The notes beneath the pieces were generated by a model that was given only the letters and a program-made list of their open reading frames with translations, ran no database searches and had not been told where the DNA came from. Below are positions 1-6,322 of a stretch of DNA of 64,000 bases, one piece after another. Origin of the DNA: Methylobacillus flagellatus (GTDB taxonomy: Bacteria > Pseudomonadota > Gammaproteobacteria > Burkholderiales > Methylophilaceae); assembly GCF_005502435.1 (NCBI RefSeq), contig NZ_SCOU01000001.1:744001-808000 (forward strand). Reading direction: 5' to 3'. Made by a program: the position numbers and the translations under genes. Every line of letters starts with the position of its first letter. Within the stretch, counting starts at the first letter, position 1.

Positions 1-28
1 GTTTAGCGCCAGATAGTTATTACCCCTC

Positions 29-95
29 ACATGCCCAACCCCTAACTTTTAGGGGTGTTACATCAGGGTGTTATCTGATGTATCGTTTAACCCAT
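29..95 (+). repeat. Outer inverted repeat, left copy
   Basis: This is the outer edge of the left integron remnant. It recurs in opposite orientation at 61378-61444. Shared blocks, read inward, are ACATGC, AACCCCTAACTTT, GGGGTGTTACATC and TGATGTATCGTTTAACCCA. The segment contains two small inverted repeats: ACCCCTAA/TTAGGGGT and ACATCAG/CTGATGT. Homology between the copies stops abruptly at base 29, as expected for the end of a duplicated or mobile segment. No transposase was found, so its origin is unknown. Confidence 0.7.
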
Positions 96-202
96 TCGAG
101 GTATGTCTGCTCGGCACGCAGACTATAGTGATTTACCCGCAGGCAAGAGCTCACCTGATCAAGCAGTTTTAGCGGCTGAGATTGTGCTGGTGTATTTTCC
201 AT
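71..202 (-). pseudogene. intI: Truncated integron integrase gene (5' fragment)
   Basis: The frame from the ATG at 202 encodes 43 residues. They resemble the N-terminus of integron integrases: a LLDQV motif, then HYSLRAEQTYLEWVKRYI, which matches the first core-binding helices of IntI tyrosine recombinases. A full IntI has about 320-340 residues, so the catalytic Arg/His/Tyr half is missing. The frame ends in a TAA immediately after WVKRYIR, where the outer repeat begins. The open frame extends upstream to an ATG at 265, but the start at 202 is typical for the family. A promoter-like TTGACA faces away from it at 204-209. It cannot be an active recombinase. Confidence 0.75.
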
Positions 203-203
203 G

Positions 204-232
204 TTGACATGCGCGTTTGTGGGGCATTTAGA
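204..232 (+). promoter_or_regulatory. Pc-like promoter directed into the cassettes
   Basis: A consensus TTGACA at 204-209 is followed, 17 bases later, by the weak -10 candidate TTTAGA (227-232), reading towards the cassettes. The -35 box and most of the spacer are conserved in the right-hand remnant at 61248-61276. Integrons normally carry a cassette promoter Pc in or beside intI, so this probably drives the first cassette gene. The -10 match is poor, so strength is uncertain. Confidence 0.45.
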
Positions 233-265
233 AACGATAAAGGCATGATCAAACGAAAAAATCAC

Positions 266-338
266 AACATGAATCCAGTTTATACACCAGACCCACTAAA
301 TTATTAGGTAGTTAGTTTGTGGCTAATTTACGTTAGCC
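266..338 (+). other. attI: attI-like attachment region
   Basis: The stretch lies between the intI fragment and the first cassette, where integrons carry attI. It ends in GTTAGCC at 332-338. This is the recombination box whose TTAGCC belongs to cassette 1 and pairs perfectly with that cassette's attC R'' box GGCTAAC (730-736). The 5' limit is uncertain because attI sites have little conserved sequence outside the simple site. Confidence 0.5.
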
Positions 339-360
339 ATTCCAAAAGGAAGCCACGGCT

Positions 361-735
361 GTGATCCATACTCTTCGTAAGGGGCGCTCAAGCATCTACC
401 TCCAATACGACCACATCGGAGATTCGATGGGTGTTGAGAACATTCAAGCGGGGATAGATGTAGGTGTTCTTACGCTTCGGCTGTCAATTCGCCCCGTCGA
501 CGGCAATCAGAAGGCCGATGAAGAAAACCTCCATACCCAGAATTTGCAGTCGGTACAAATTCACGACGACTTCGTTATCAACAAGCTCTCTGAGCTGTTT
601 GATAACCACCCAAAGGGAATTTCAGAGATCCGACTGGAAATTCTCTCGAAAGGTAAAATCCTTGCCTTTTCAGTGGCCCCAGGAGCATCAGGGCTTGGGT
701 TTCTGCCATTGCTTGTTCAACGCACCAATGGCTAA
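361..735 (+). CDS. Cassette 1 gene, hypothetical protein
   Basis: The frame opens with GTG at 361 and would give 124 residues; an ATG at 427 is an alternative start. The product has no signal peptide or membrane segment. I see alternating beta-strand-like stretches such as LTLRLSIRP and EIRLEILSKGKILAFSVAP and no recognisable catalytic motif, so the family is unknown. The TAA stop is inside the attC R'' box (GGC TAA C), so the coding region fills the cassette exactly. It is the first cassette and so nearest the presumed Pc promoter. The reading frame may be real only from the internal ATG. Confidence 0.5.
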   Translation: MIHTLRKGRSSIYLQYDHIGDSMGVENIQAGIDVGVLTLRLSIRPVDGNQKADEENLHTQNLQSVQIHDDFVINKLSELFDNHPKGISEIRLEILSKGKILAFSVAPGASGLGFLPLLVQRTNG

Positions 736-828
736 CAAATCCGTCGAGAGGGACCGCCCACAAGCTGCGCTTGTGGGTTCCCTTCGCGGCTTCGCCGCTA
801 CGGCGGCCCCTCACGTCAAACGTTAGCG
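730..828 (+). other. attC: attC site of cassette 1 (99 bp)
   Basis: R'' is GGCTAAC at 730-736 and R' is GTTAGCG at 822-828. Inside are a hairpin-forming GCCCACAAGC/GCTTGTGGG and a second GCGGC-rich inverted repeat. An L''-like GTCGAGAGGGAC is also found in the next attC. Length and architecture fit folded single-strand attC sites. Confidence 0.8.
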
Positions 829-841
829 GTCAAAACTGAAT

Positions 842-1609
842 ATGCCCACCATCGGCCTCAACATACCTAGCATAGAAAGGCTGCCCACTGAGCAACAAGC
901 GAAGATTCGCGGGAAAATCGCTGACATTGTGATTGAAACCTTTATCGATCCGGCTGATGTTGACTACATCAACGCGCGATTTATGGCATTGAATCATCAG
1001 CACAGACCGTTTTTCTGGCCTGCGCTCCAGGCAATTGAAAAATACCTTAAAGCGGCTCTTCTCTTTTCTGGAGTTGCAGTGCGAGGAAGGGACTTTGGTC
1101 ACAAGCTAATTGCGATGGCTAATCTTCTCAAACCACACGACGAAGTCTTGGGTAAATTGAACCTAGCACCTTTGGAAGCACATCGCGAGCTTGAGCGCTT
1201 AAATCTGTGGGGTACTTATGACCCGATGGAATTCATAGCTTCTGTCGAAGAGTATGGCGATCCCAGCAACAGATATAACTACTTTGGGTCGAATTACGAG
1301 GCGTCATATTTACCAAAACTCGATCAAGTTGTTTGGGCGTTAAGATCAAAGTATCTCGGCAACAAAGCACTTTGCAGCACAGGCGGAAATCAATTTCTCG
1401 ATTACGTTGCTTACGAGCAGAATTTTTGCTTTGCGCCTCTCGACTACAAACACGGATCGTTCTACGGTAAGTTCAGTCTTGGCGCTACCGTGCCATCTAT
1501 TGAGGCTGCCTTAAAAGGTTTATACGGGCATACCGCTATCTTCGAGGAATGGTTAAAAATGAACATCACGATTAAACCAGAAGAGATCAATGCAATCCGT
1601 AACCGCTAA
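842..1609 (+). CDS. Cassette 2 gene, HEPN-like hypothetical protein
   Basis: This encodes a 255-residue soluble protein. Around residues 58-95 the segment ALQAIEKYLKAALLFSG followed by RGRDFGHKL looks like a HEPN helical bundle, with an Arg-x5-His arrangement that resembles the Rx4-6H RNase motif. HEPN proteins are often RNases in toxin-antitoxin or abortive-infection systems, but no partner gene lies in this cassette. The C-terminal half is rich in aromatic residues and unrecognised. The TAA stop lies in the attC R'' box (CGC TAA C). The start ATG is 14 bases after the preceding attC. The family assignment is inferred from pattern only. Confidence 0.65.
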   Translation: MPTIGLNIPSIERLPTEQQAKIRGKIADIVIETFIDPADVDYINARFMALNHQHRPFFWPALQAIEKYLKAALLFSGVAVRGRDFGHKLIAMANLLKPHDEVLGKLNLAPLEAHRELERLNLWGTYDPMEFIASVEEYGDPSNRYNYFGSNYEASYLPKLDQVVWALRSKYLGNKALCSTGGNQFLDYVAYEQNFCFAPLDYKHGSFYGKFSLGATVPSIEAALKGLYGHTAIFEEWLKMNITIKPEEINAIRNR

Positions 1610-1666
1610 CCCGTCAGTCGAGAGGGACTGCGCAAAAGTGCGCAGTCCATCGCTTTTACGTTGGAC
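1604..1666 (+). other. attC: attC site of cassette 2 (63 bp)
   Basis: R'' is CGCTAAC at 1604-1610 and R' is GTTGGAC at 1660-1666. Between them is a near-perfect hairpin, GGACTGCGCA/TGCGCAGTCC. The L''-like GTCGAGAGGGAC is shared with the first attC. Confidence 0.8.
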
Positions 1667-1696
1667 GTCATCCACGTACCCTGCTGGTGCGCATTA

Positions 1697-1727
1697 ATTG
1701 CTACCTATAGTCTGTCGCCTTATAGTC
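1697..1727 (+). promoter_or_regulatory. Promoter and C-box operator of the restriction cassette
   Basis: Two TATAGTC repeats (1706-1712 and 1721-1727) lie 15 bases apart upstream of the controller gene. This is the arrangement of C-boxes bound by controller proteins of type II systems. TTGCTA (1698-1703), 17 bases, then TATAGT (1721-1726) forms a sigma-70-like promoter embedded in the operator. That fits autoregulation of C and R. A 15-base sequence here (1697-1711) recurs with one mismatch in front of the methyltransferase gene. Confidence 0.65.
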
Positions 1728-1749
1728 GTCATTTGCTGACAATCTGAGC

Positions 1750-2016
1750 ATGGTCAGAAAATCGAGCGACACTCTCCGTGCTGTACTGGCTGAGAACATC
1801 AAAACATTTCGTAGAGAAAAAGGTTTTTCTCAAGAAGAATTAGCCGAACAATGCGGCTTGCACCGCACGTATATCGGTTCGGTTGAGCGTCACGAACGAA
1901 ATGTCACACTCAGCACGCTAGAGGTTTTAGCCTCAACTTTAGGCGTGACCGTTCCCGATTTGCTTACCCAACACAAAAGCCCATCGAATAACGAACAGAT
2001 GGGAAAACTTGAGTGA
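1750..2016 (+). CDS. Restriction-modification controller protein (C protein)
   Basis: This encodes an 88-residue XRE-type helix-turn-helix protein. The DNA-binding segment is visible at about residues 20-65 (FSQEELAEQCGLHRTYIGSVE, then STLEVLASTLGV). Size and position, directly before and overlapping the endonuclease gene by four bases (GTGA), are typical of C proteins. These delay endonuclease expression until the DNA has been methylated. The operator-like TATAGTC repeats lie 23-53 bases upstream, and a similar box lies in the methyltransferase promoter, so it probably regulates both. Start ATG at 1750; no clear ribosome-binding site precedes it, as in several C genes with short leaders. Confidence 0.85.
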   Translation: MVRKSSDTLRAVLAENIKTFRREKGFSQEELAEQCGLHRTYIGSVERHERNVTLSTLEVLASTLGVTVPDLLTQHKSPSNNEQMGKLE

Positions 2017-2771
2017 GTCTTTCGGAAAAGGAAATTAGCGAAATCGTTGAGGCGCTACGTCGCCTTACACCGACCCAACAAGAATGGGTTAAGTCTGCTA
2101 TACATGCTTTCGGGTCTGCTTGCCAATTCGATCGAGCCGCAGACTCCGATGTGGTAACGGATGCTGTCCTTGCCTCCCTTGGTGACCGGTTGTTGAGTCA
2201 TCACGCAGGTAGCCGTCAGGCACTCAGTAAAGACCGATTTGAATTCGCATTTGAGGCTGCACTCAACGCAGCGGGCATTCCTGCACAGCTAGTGAAGAGC
2301 CGGACAAACCGGGGCCACGACATTACCATTCGCGAAATTCCGGTTAGCCTTAAAACAGAAGCGGCATCCAATATCAAGGACGAATCGATTCATGTCAGCA
2401 AGTGGATGGAACTTGGCCGAGGTGAATGGAAGCTGCCGTTGTTGCGGGATTTGTTCCTTGAGCACATGCAAAGTTACGACCGCATCTTCTCGCTTCGCCG
2501 CTTGAAAGATGCTGACGCCAATATCCGCTACGAGCTCGTCGAGATACCCAAATCGCTGCTGCTCGAAGCGGCGAATTGCGAGCTAGAGATTTGCTCCACA
2601 AGTAAACAAAATCCGCAGCCAGGCTACGGCTACGTCAAGGATACAGATGGGCAGCTCAAGTATTCCCTGTACTTTGACGGTGGTACAGAGCGCAAGCTGC
2701 AAATCAAGCACCTACGAAAAGACCTCTGCAAGGTACATGCAACTTGGGTCTTTGGCTCATCTCCCACGTAA
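2013..2771 (+). CDS. SmaI-like type II restriction endonuclease (predicted CCCGGG)
   Basis: The product has 252 residues and strongly resembles R.SmaI as I remember it, which has about the same length. Matching blocks are SRTNRGHDITI, LKTEAA, IHVSKWMELGRGEW, LVEIPKSLLLEA, PGYGYV, SLYFDGG and ERKLQIKHL. HDITI with the following LKTEA probably holds the PD-(D/E)xK metal site. SmaI cuts CCCGGG, so the same specificity is predicted but not proven. Translation starts with GTG overlapping the stop of the controller gene. The 3' end overlaps the convergent methyltransferase gene by 15 bases. CCCGGG occurs in this window, so the host would need the methyltransferase. Confidence 0.88.
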   Translation: MSLSEKEISEIVEALRRLTPTQQEWVKSAIHAFGSACQFDRAADSDVVTDAVLASLGDRLLSHHAGSRQALSKDRFEFAFEAALNAAGIPAQLVKSRTNRGHDITIREIPVSLKTEAASNIKDESIHVSKWMELGRGEWKLPLLRDLFLEHMQSYDRIFSLRRLKDADANIRYELVEIPKSLLLEAANCELEICSTSKQNPQPGYGYVKDTDGQLKYSLYFDGGTERKLQIKHLRKDLCKVHATWVFGSSPT

Positions 2772-3650
2772 CAACCGCTCACGTGCTAGCTCGGCATACT
2801 CCGCGTTTAGCTCGATTCCAACGCAATCTCTGCCCAACTCATTACAGACCACGCCGGTTGTGCCAGATCCGAAAAAAGGGTCAAGGACACGGCTATTTTT
2901 GCTTGAGCCTGCTGCTATGCACATGCGTACAAGCGCCTTCGGGTAGACGGCGAAGTGGCTACCAGGGTATGGCTCTGTGTTGATATTCCATACCGTGCGC
3001 CGGTTTTTCGACTTCTGCTTTGGGTCTGCCGCAGGCTCCATGATTGCTTGCCAGTCGTAGTAGTACTTTTCCGACTTGGAGAACAAGAACACGTATTCAT
3101 GAGCACGGGTCGGTCGATCCTTCACACTCTCCGGCTGGCAGTTGGGTTTGTTCCAAATGATGTCCGTTCGCAGGTACCAACCGTCCGCTTGTAGGGCAAA
3201 GGCCAGCCTCCACGGAACTCCAATCAAATCCTTGGACTTCAGCCCTTCCGGCGTGGGTGCTCGGTAGTCCATCGCTCGGCCTTTGTTTTTTGCGTCCGCA
3301 TCGCGCCAAGTACGGCCACCCGATGTGTAGCTATCGCCGATGTTCAGCCAAAGTGTACCTTCGTCAGAAAGTGTACGCCGCGCCTCACGAAACAAGCGCA
3401 CTAGATCGGTAATGTAATCATCAACTGTAGGTTCTGCCCCGATCTGACCAAGAACGCCGTAATCTCTCAAGCCCCAGTATGGGGGCGAAGTTACAATGCA
3501 GTCGAAATATCCGTCTGGCATCTGCGATAGAAGCTGGCGAGCGTCGCCTACGAGCAATTCGCAGCGATTCGTCTTTCTTTCAGCCAGTTGAGTGTCTAGC
3601 GCTTTACTGCCGGTATCAAATAGGTCGAGTACTTGGGCTGTTTCATCCAT
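2757..3650 (-). CDS. N4-cytosine DNA methyltransferase of the SmaI-like system
   Basis: The predicted enzyme (297 residues from the ATG at 3650) methylates the cognate site to protect it from the neighbouring endonuclease. Motif IV is TSPPYWGLRDYG near residue 72; SPPY is typical of N4-cytosine and related amino methyltransferases. The AdoMet motif I, DPFFGSGTTG, lies near residue 263, giving the beta-class motif order with the target-recognition region between. I chose 3650 because GGAG lies 8 bases upstream; an ATG at 3686 would add twelve residues (MQCPTPNCGESS). The gene converges on the endonuclease gene and has its own promoter at 3716-3744. Confidence 0.9.
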   Translation of the reverse strand: MDETAQVLDLFDTGSKALDTQLAERKTNRCELLVGDARQLLSQMPDGYFDCIVTSPPYWGLRDYGVLGQIGAEPTVDDYITDLVRLFREARRTLSDEGTLWLNIGDSYTSGGRTWRDADAKNKGRAMDYRAPTPEGLKSKDLIGVPWRLAFALQADGWYLRTDIIWNKPNCQPESVKDRPTRAHEYVFLFSKSEKYYYDWQAIMEPAADPKQKSKNRRTVWNINTEPYPGSHFAVYPKALVRMCIAAGSSKNSRVLDPFFGSGTTGVVCNELGRDCVGIELNAEYAELARERLLRGR

Positions 3651-3705
3651 ACTTGATTCTCCGCAGTTCGGCGTTGGACATTGCATGAGGTGTGCCCATG
3701 AGGCT

Positions 3706-3744
3706 ATTGCTACTTATAGTATTCACATCCACCACCCCTGTCAA
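3706..3744 (-). promoter_or_regulatory. Promoter and C-box-like site of the methyltransferase gene
   Basis: On the minus strand TTGACA (3744-3739), 17 bases, then TACTAT (3721-3716) form a near-consensus sigma-70 promoter reading into the methyltransferase gene. The -10 region overlaps ATTGCTACTTATAGT (3706-3720), which matches 14 of 15 bases of the controller operator at 1697-1711. This suggests that the C protein represses methyltransferase transcription while controlling its own operon. Confidence 0.6.
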
Positions 3745-3778
3745 GGCTGAGTGCATGGGTCAGAACACCGAAAATAAG

Positions 3779-3836
3779 GCCCAACTACTCGCTCCAGCGG
3801 ACGCGTTGGAGCGCGCCGACGACCTCAACGTTAGAC
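3779..3836 (+). other. attC: attC site closing the restriction-modification cassette (58 bp)
   Basis: R'' is GCCCAAC at 3779-3785 and R' is GTTAGAC at 3830-3836. A central inverted repeat, CGCTCCAGCG/CGTTGGAGCG, can fold. The R'' box pairs with the 5' border TTGGAC at 1661 with one mismatch, so the cassette spans 1661-3830 (about 2.17 kb). Confidence 0.75.
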
Positions 3837-4180
3837 AGAACCCGAAATGGCCCTGTGGCCATTCAAAGTTCTGCTAATACCTAAACATAGGCTGTTGAGC
3901 ACAGCTACAACGCTGCACAGATTCTTAGTACGGAAAGTTTCGACAGTTCCGTAGCTTGGTCGGGCCCCGCTATATTAGCTAAGCAATTCCTTAGCGCGTT
4001 TGATCGCATTCTTCCTAGATGCCCTTCCTAGCACGAAGATCGGACGGCATGGGGAGACTAGCAAGCCACAGACATTCAGCTCTGAATGGAAATGGCCGCA
4101 TTGATGAAATTGAAATAAGCTAAGCCGGGTTTATCGGACACTTGAATTAAATCTGTCTGCTACTTGCTGCAATCCAGACC
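3837..4180. other. Non-coding junction between cassette array and chromosome
   Basis: No complete gene is seen. On the minus strand an open frame of about 40 codons, with no start codon, ends in TAA at 3975-3977 and reads ...GRASRKNAIKRAKELLS. It may be the tail of a destroyed gene or cassette. No attC box pair and no transposase remnant could be recognised here. Confidence 0.35.
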
Positions 4181-4213
4181 TGCTACGGGTTACGCTGCGC
4201 CAACCCACCCTAC
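4181..4213. repeat. REP-like intergenic palindrome
   Basis: GGGTTACGCTGCGCCAACCC (4187-4206) is an imperfect palindrome flanked by CTAC and CACCCTAC. It resembles a short intergenic repeat that I recognise as common in proteobacterial genomes. It lies directly downstream of the lipoprotein operon at 4249-5074 and may act as a transcript end. Confidence 0.45.
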
Positions 4214-4248
4214 TTTCCTCAACAGCGACAAACTCAACCCGCTAGCGA

Positions 4249-4647
4249 TCAGCGTGTTTCGCTGTCGATGATCTTGTCCAGCGCCAGCTCCACCGCCTGA
4301 TTGATGGCCGGGTCCGGATAGCGCCGGAACTCTTCCACATAGCCCCAGTACTTGAGCTTGCCCTGTTCGAAGCAGAGCAGGTACACATCGCTGTATAGCC
4401 CGTTGTAGAGCTGATAACGGTGGAAGGTGTAGGCTTTGCCCGCCTGCTCGACCACTTGCACGGTGATGGGTGGCTGTTGCAGCACGGCGATGGTTTGCGC
4501 AGGCAGCATGCCTTTGTTGAGCACTACCAGCTGACTGTAGCGCAGTTGCGGAGCAGCACAGGCGACCAGCAGGGTGACCAGCACAGCCACCAGCGCTGGC
4601 TTGAACCAGCTTGGAACACGGTCACTTTTTAGCGCGATGGGCAGCAT
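4249..4647 (-). CDS. Putative lipoprotein, paralogue of its upstream neighbour
   Basis: This encodes 132 residues with an N-terminal hydrophobic segment and a lipobox-like LLVAC at about residues 26-30, so the mature protein is probably a lipid-anchored envelope protein. The C-terminal motif WGYVEEFRRYPDPAI matches WGTLEELSKNPDDRI in the gene just upstream, which suggests an old tandem duplication. The start overlaps the end of that gene by 26 bases, so the two are probably translated from one message. No known domain or function is recognised. Confidence 0.75.
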   Translation of the reverse strand: MLPIALKSDRVPSWFKPALVAVLVTLLVACAAPQLRYSQLVVLNKGMLPAQTIAVLQQPPITVQVVEQAGKAYTFHRYQLYNGLYSDVYLLCFEQGKLKYWGYVEEFRRYPDPAINQAVELALDKIIDSETR

Positions 4648-5074
4648 AAGAGGCTTTCAGGGCGGGCATGAGGTCGCTGATGCGGTCATCCGGGTTTTTG
4701 CTGAGCTCTTCCAGCGTGCCCCAGCCTACCACTTCGCCACCGGGCTCGCGGTAGATGAGCACATAAGGCGCGGTGACCGGGAAGTGATGGACGATGGGAG
4801 AGCAACCGAAATAAGGGCGGCAACGGTAAAACACCTGCTGTTGCACACCGATCTGCAGATCATAGTGCTTGGCCAGATAATACTGATCACCGACACTGAA
4901 CTGATGGCTGGCCTGCACGCTGGCGCCGTTGATCTTGCGCTCCACGTCGGCGATGGTGTCCTGCTTGCGGATCTCGGCGGTCTGGTAGCGCTGCAAGGGC
5001 AGATAGCCCGCGCAGCCCACCATCAGCAGGCTCGCCAGTACCACCGTTCGTTTTATCCAGCCCGTGCAGACCAT
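4622..5074 (-). CDS. Putative lipoprotein
   Basis: This encodes 150 residues with a signal peptide and the lipobox LLMVGC at about residues 16-21. The mature part has a Cys-containing loop (YRCRPYFGCSP) and the WG..EE....PD..I motif shared with the following gene. It is the first gene of a two-gene unit downstream of rluB, separated from it by about 40 bases. The pair has the look of small outer-membrane lipoproteins. No named family is recognised. Confidence 0.75.
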   Translation of the reverse strand: MVCTGWIKRTVVLASLLMVGCAGYLPLQRYQTAEIRKQDTIADVERKINGASVQASHQFSVGDQYYLAKHYDLQIGVQQQVFYRCRPYFGCSPIVHHFPVTAPYVLIYREPGGEVVGWGTLEELSKNPDDRISDLMPALKASYAAHRAKK

Positions 5075-5115
5075 GACACCCCCACAAAAAGCGACGTAAC
5101 TTGCTGCTTGGAACG

Positions 5116-6264
5116 CTAACCCCGGCCGCGGTTCCGGTCACTGCGTTTTTGTGGCTTGGGTGCCGGGATGTCGCTGCTTTGCCGCACGCGGCGTGGCCCG
5201 GTGGGTTTGCTGGGCTTGACTACCGCCTTGGCATCCGGACGTCCGGGACGCGTCACGCCATCGGCCTGACGTTCGCCGGCGCGCGGCGGCGCGATCTTGC
5301 GGGCCTTGGGCGTGAACGCGGTGCTGGCTTTTTCGATCTCGCGGGCGCTGCGCTGCTTGAGCGGGCCCTTGGGGGCTTCGATACCGGCCCATTCCAGCAG
5401 ATTCAGCACTTCCTTGGGTTCCAGCGCCAGCATCATGCCGCGCTTGAGGCGCGATGGCAGGTTGATGGGGCCGAAGCGGACGCGCATCAGACGGCTCACC
5501 GGCAACTGGAAGGCTTCGAACAGACGACGCACTTCGCGGTTGCGGCCTTCACGCAGAATGACCTGATACCAGTGGTTGGCACCCTCGCCCCCCGTGGCCT
5601 GGATATGGTCGAAATTGGCTGGGCCGTCTTCCAGTTCGATGCCGCTCTTGAGTTGCAGCATCTGCTCGTCGGTGAGTTCGCCAAAGACGCGCACAGCGTA
5701 TTCGCGCTCGACTTCGAAGCGCGGGTGCATGAAATGGTTGGCCAGTTCACCCGAGGTGGTGAAGATGAGCAGGCCCGAGGTGTTGATATCCAGACGGCCT
5801 ACCGCGATCCACTTGGCGTTCTTCACGCGTGGCAGCTTGTCGAACACGCTGGCACGGCCTTCCGGGTCATCCGCACTGACGATCTCGCCATCCGGCTTGT
5901 GGTAGATGAGCACCTTGGGTAATTCCGGTTCGAACTGCAGGAACACGGGACGATCATCCACGCGCACCACATCGCCAGGCCAGACGCCTGCGCCCACCTG
6001 GGCGACCTGACCGTTCACAGTGACGCGGCCGTTGGCGATGAGCTCTTCCATGTCACGACGCGAGCCTCGGCCAGACAAGGCCAACAGCTTGTGCAACCGT
6101 TGTATGGGCGCACCGGTGTTGACGGGTGCTTCGGAGCCATCTTCCGGGTTGACGGTGGTAGTGGGTGCAGATCCAGGGGTGAGCCTGGGGGTGGGTCTAG
6201 CCGCCGAACGTGGCGTTGCTTTCGCAGCCCCACCGGCGCGCTGCTGTCGAAATGGACGTGCCAT
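5116..6264 (-). CDS. rluB: 23S rRNA pseudouridine synthase RluB
   Basis: This 382-residue protein is predicted to convert a uridine of 23S rRNA helix 89 to pseudouridine during ribosome assembly. An S4 RNA-binding domain begins near residue 53 (RLHKLLALSGRGSRRDMEEL). The catalytic region has GRLDINTSGLLIFT, in which the Asp is the conserved nucleophile, and EGRNREVRRLFEA is typical of the RsuA/RluB/E/F family. The C-terminal tail of about 90 residues is Lys/Arg/Pro rich and low in complexity, and the N-terminus is also basic. It follows scpB on the same strand after about 60 bases. RluB is preferred over RluE/F because of the long basic tails and the scpAB neighbours. Confidence 0.9.
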   Translation of the reverse strand: MARPFRQQRAGGAAKATPRSAARPTPRLTPGSAPTTTVNPEDGSEAPVNTGAPIQRLHKLLALSGRGSRRDMEELIANGRVTVNGQVAQVGAGVWPGDVVRVDDRPVFLQFEPELPKVLIYHKPDGEIVSADDPEGRASVFDKLPRVKNAKWIAVGRLDINTSGLLIFTTSGELANHFMHPRFEVEREYAVRVFGELTDEQMLQLKSGIELEDGPANFDHIQATGGEGANHWYQVILREGRNREVRRLFEAFQLPVSRLMRVRFGPINLPSRLKRGMMLALEPKEVLNLLEWAGIEAPKGPLKQRSAREIEKASTAFTPKARKIAPPRAGERQADGVTRPGRPDAKAVVKPSKPTGPRRVRQSSDIPAPKPQKRSDRNRGRG

Positions 6265-6322
6265 GCAAATAAGCCTTGAACAATTAAGTGCTTATTATAA
6301 AGCACTGCCACCCCGGGCGACT

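Larger units (their letters stand above)
29..3836 (+). mobile_element. Left integron remnant: truncated intI, attI-like site, three cassettes
   Basis: This unit holds an integrase gene fragment on the minus strand, an attI-like junction, then three cassettes read rightwards, each closed by an attC site (ends at 828, 1666 and 3836). For each cassette the 5' TTRRRY border is complementary to its own attC R'' box: GTTAGCC with GGCTAAC, GTTAGCG with CGCTAAC, and GTTGGAC with GCCCAAC (one mismatch). That is the expected signature of cassettes integrated by an IntI recombinase. No complete integrase is present, so the array cannot move by itself unless an integrase acts in trans. The cassettes look more AT-rich than the chromosome beyond 4.2 kb. 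The array ends in a non-coding stretch at 3837-4248. Confidence 0.85.

Noticed and set aside
578-826. Overlapping short frames on both strands across the first attC
   Set aside because: They result from the GC-rich palindromes of the attC site and lack start signals.
3672-3678. GTTGGAC box that might be another cassette border
   Set aside because: No matching RYYYAAC box or foldable attC lies in the 150 bases before it; it falls between the two possible methyltransferase starts and is probably chance.
3692-3877. Small plus-strand frame with a hydrophobic start
   Set aside because: It runs through the methyltransferase promoter and the attC at 3779-3836, so coding is unlikely although a signal-like start is visible.
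4187-4206. Palindrome considered as an attC or transposon end
   Set aside because: It lacks R'/R'' boxes and looks like a common intergenic REP-like repeat.
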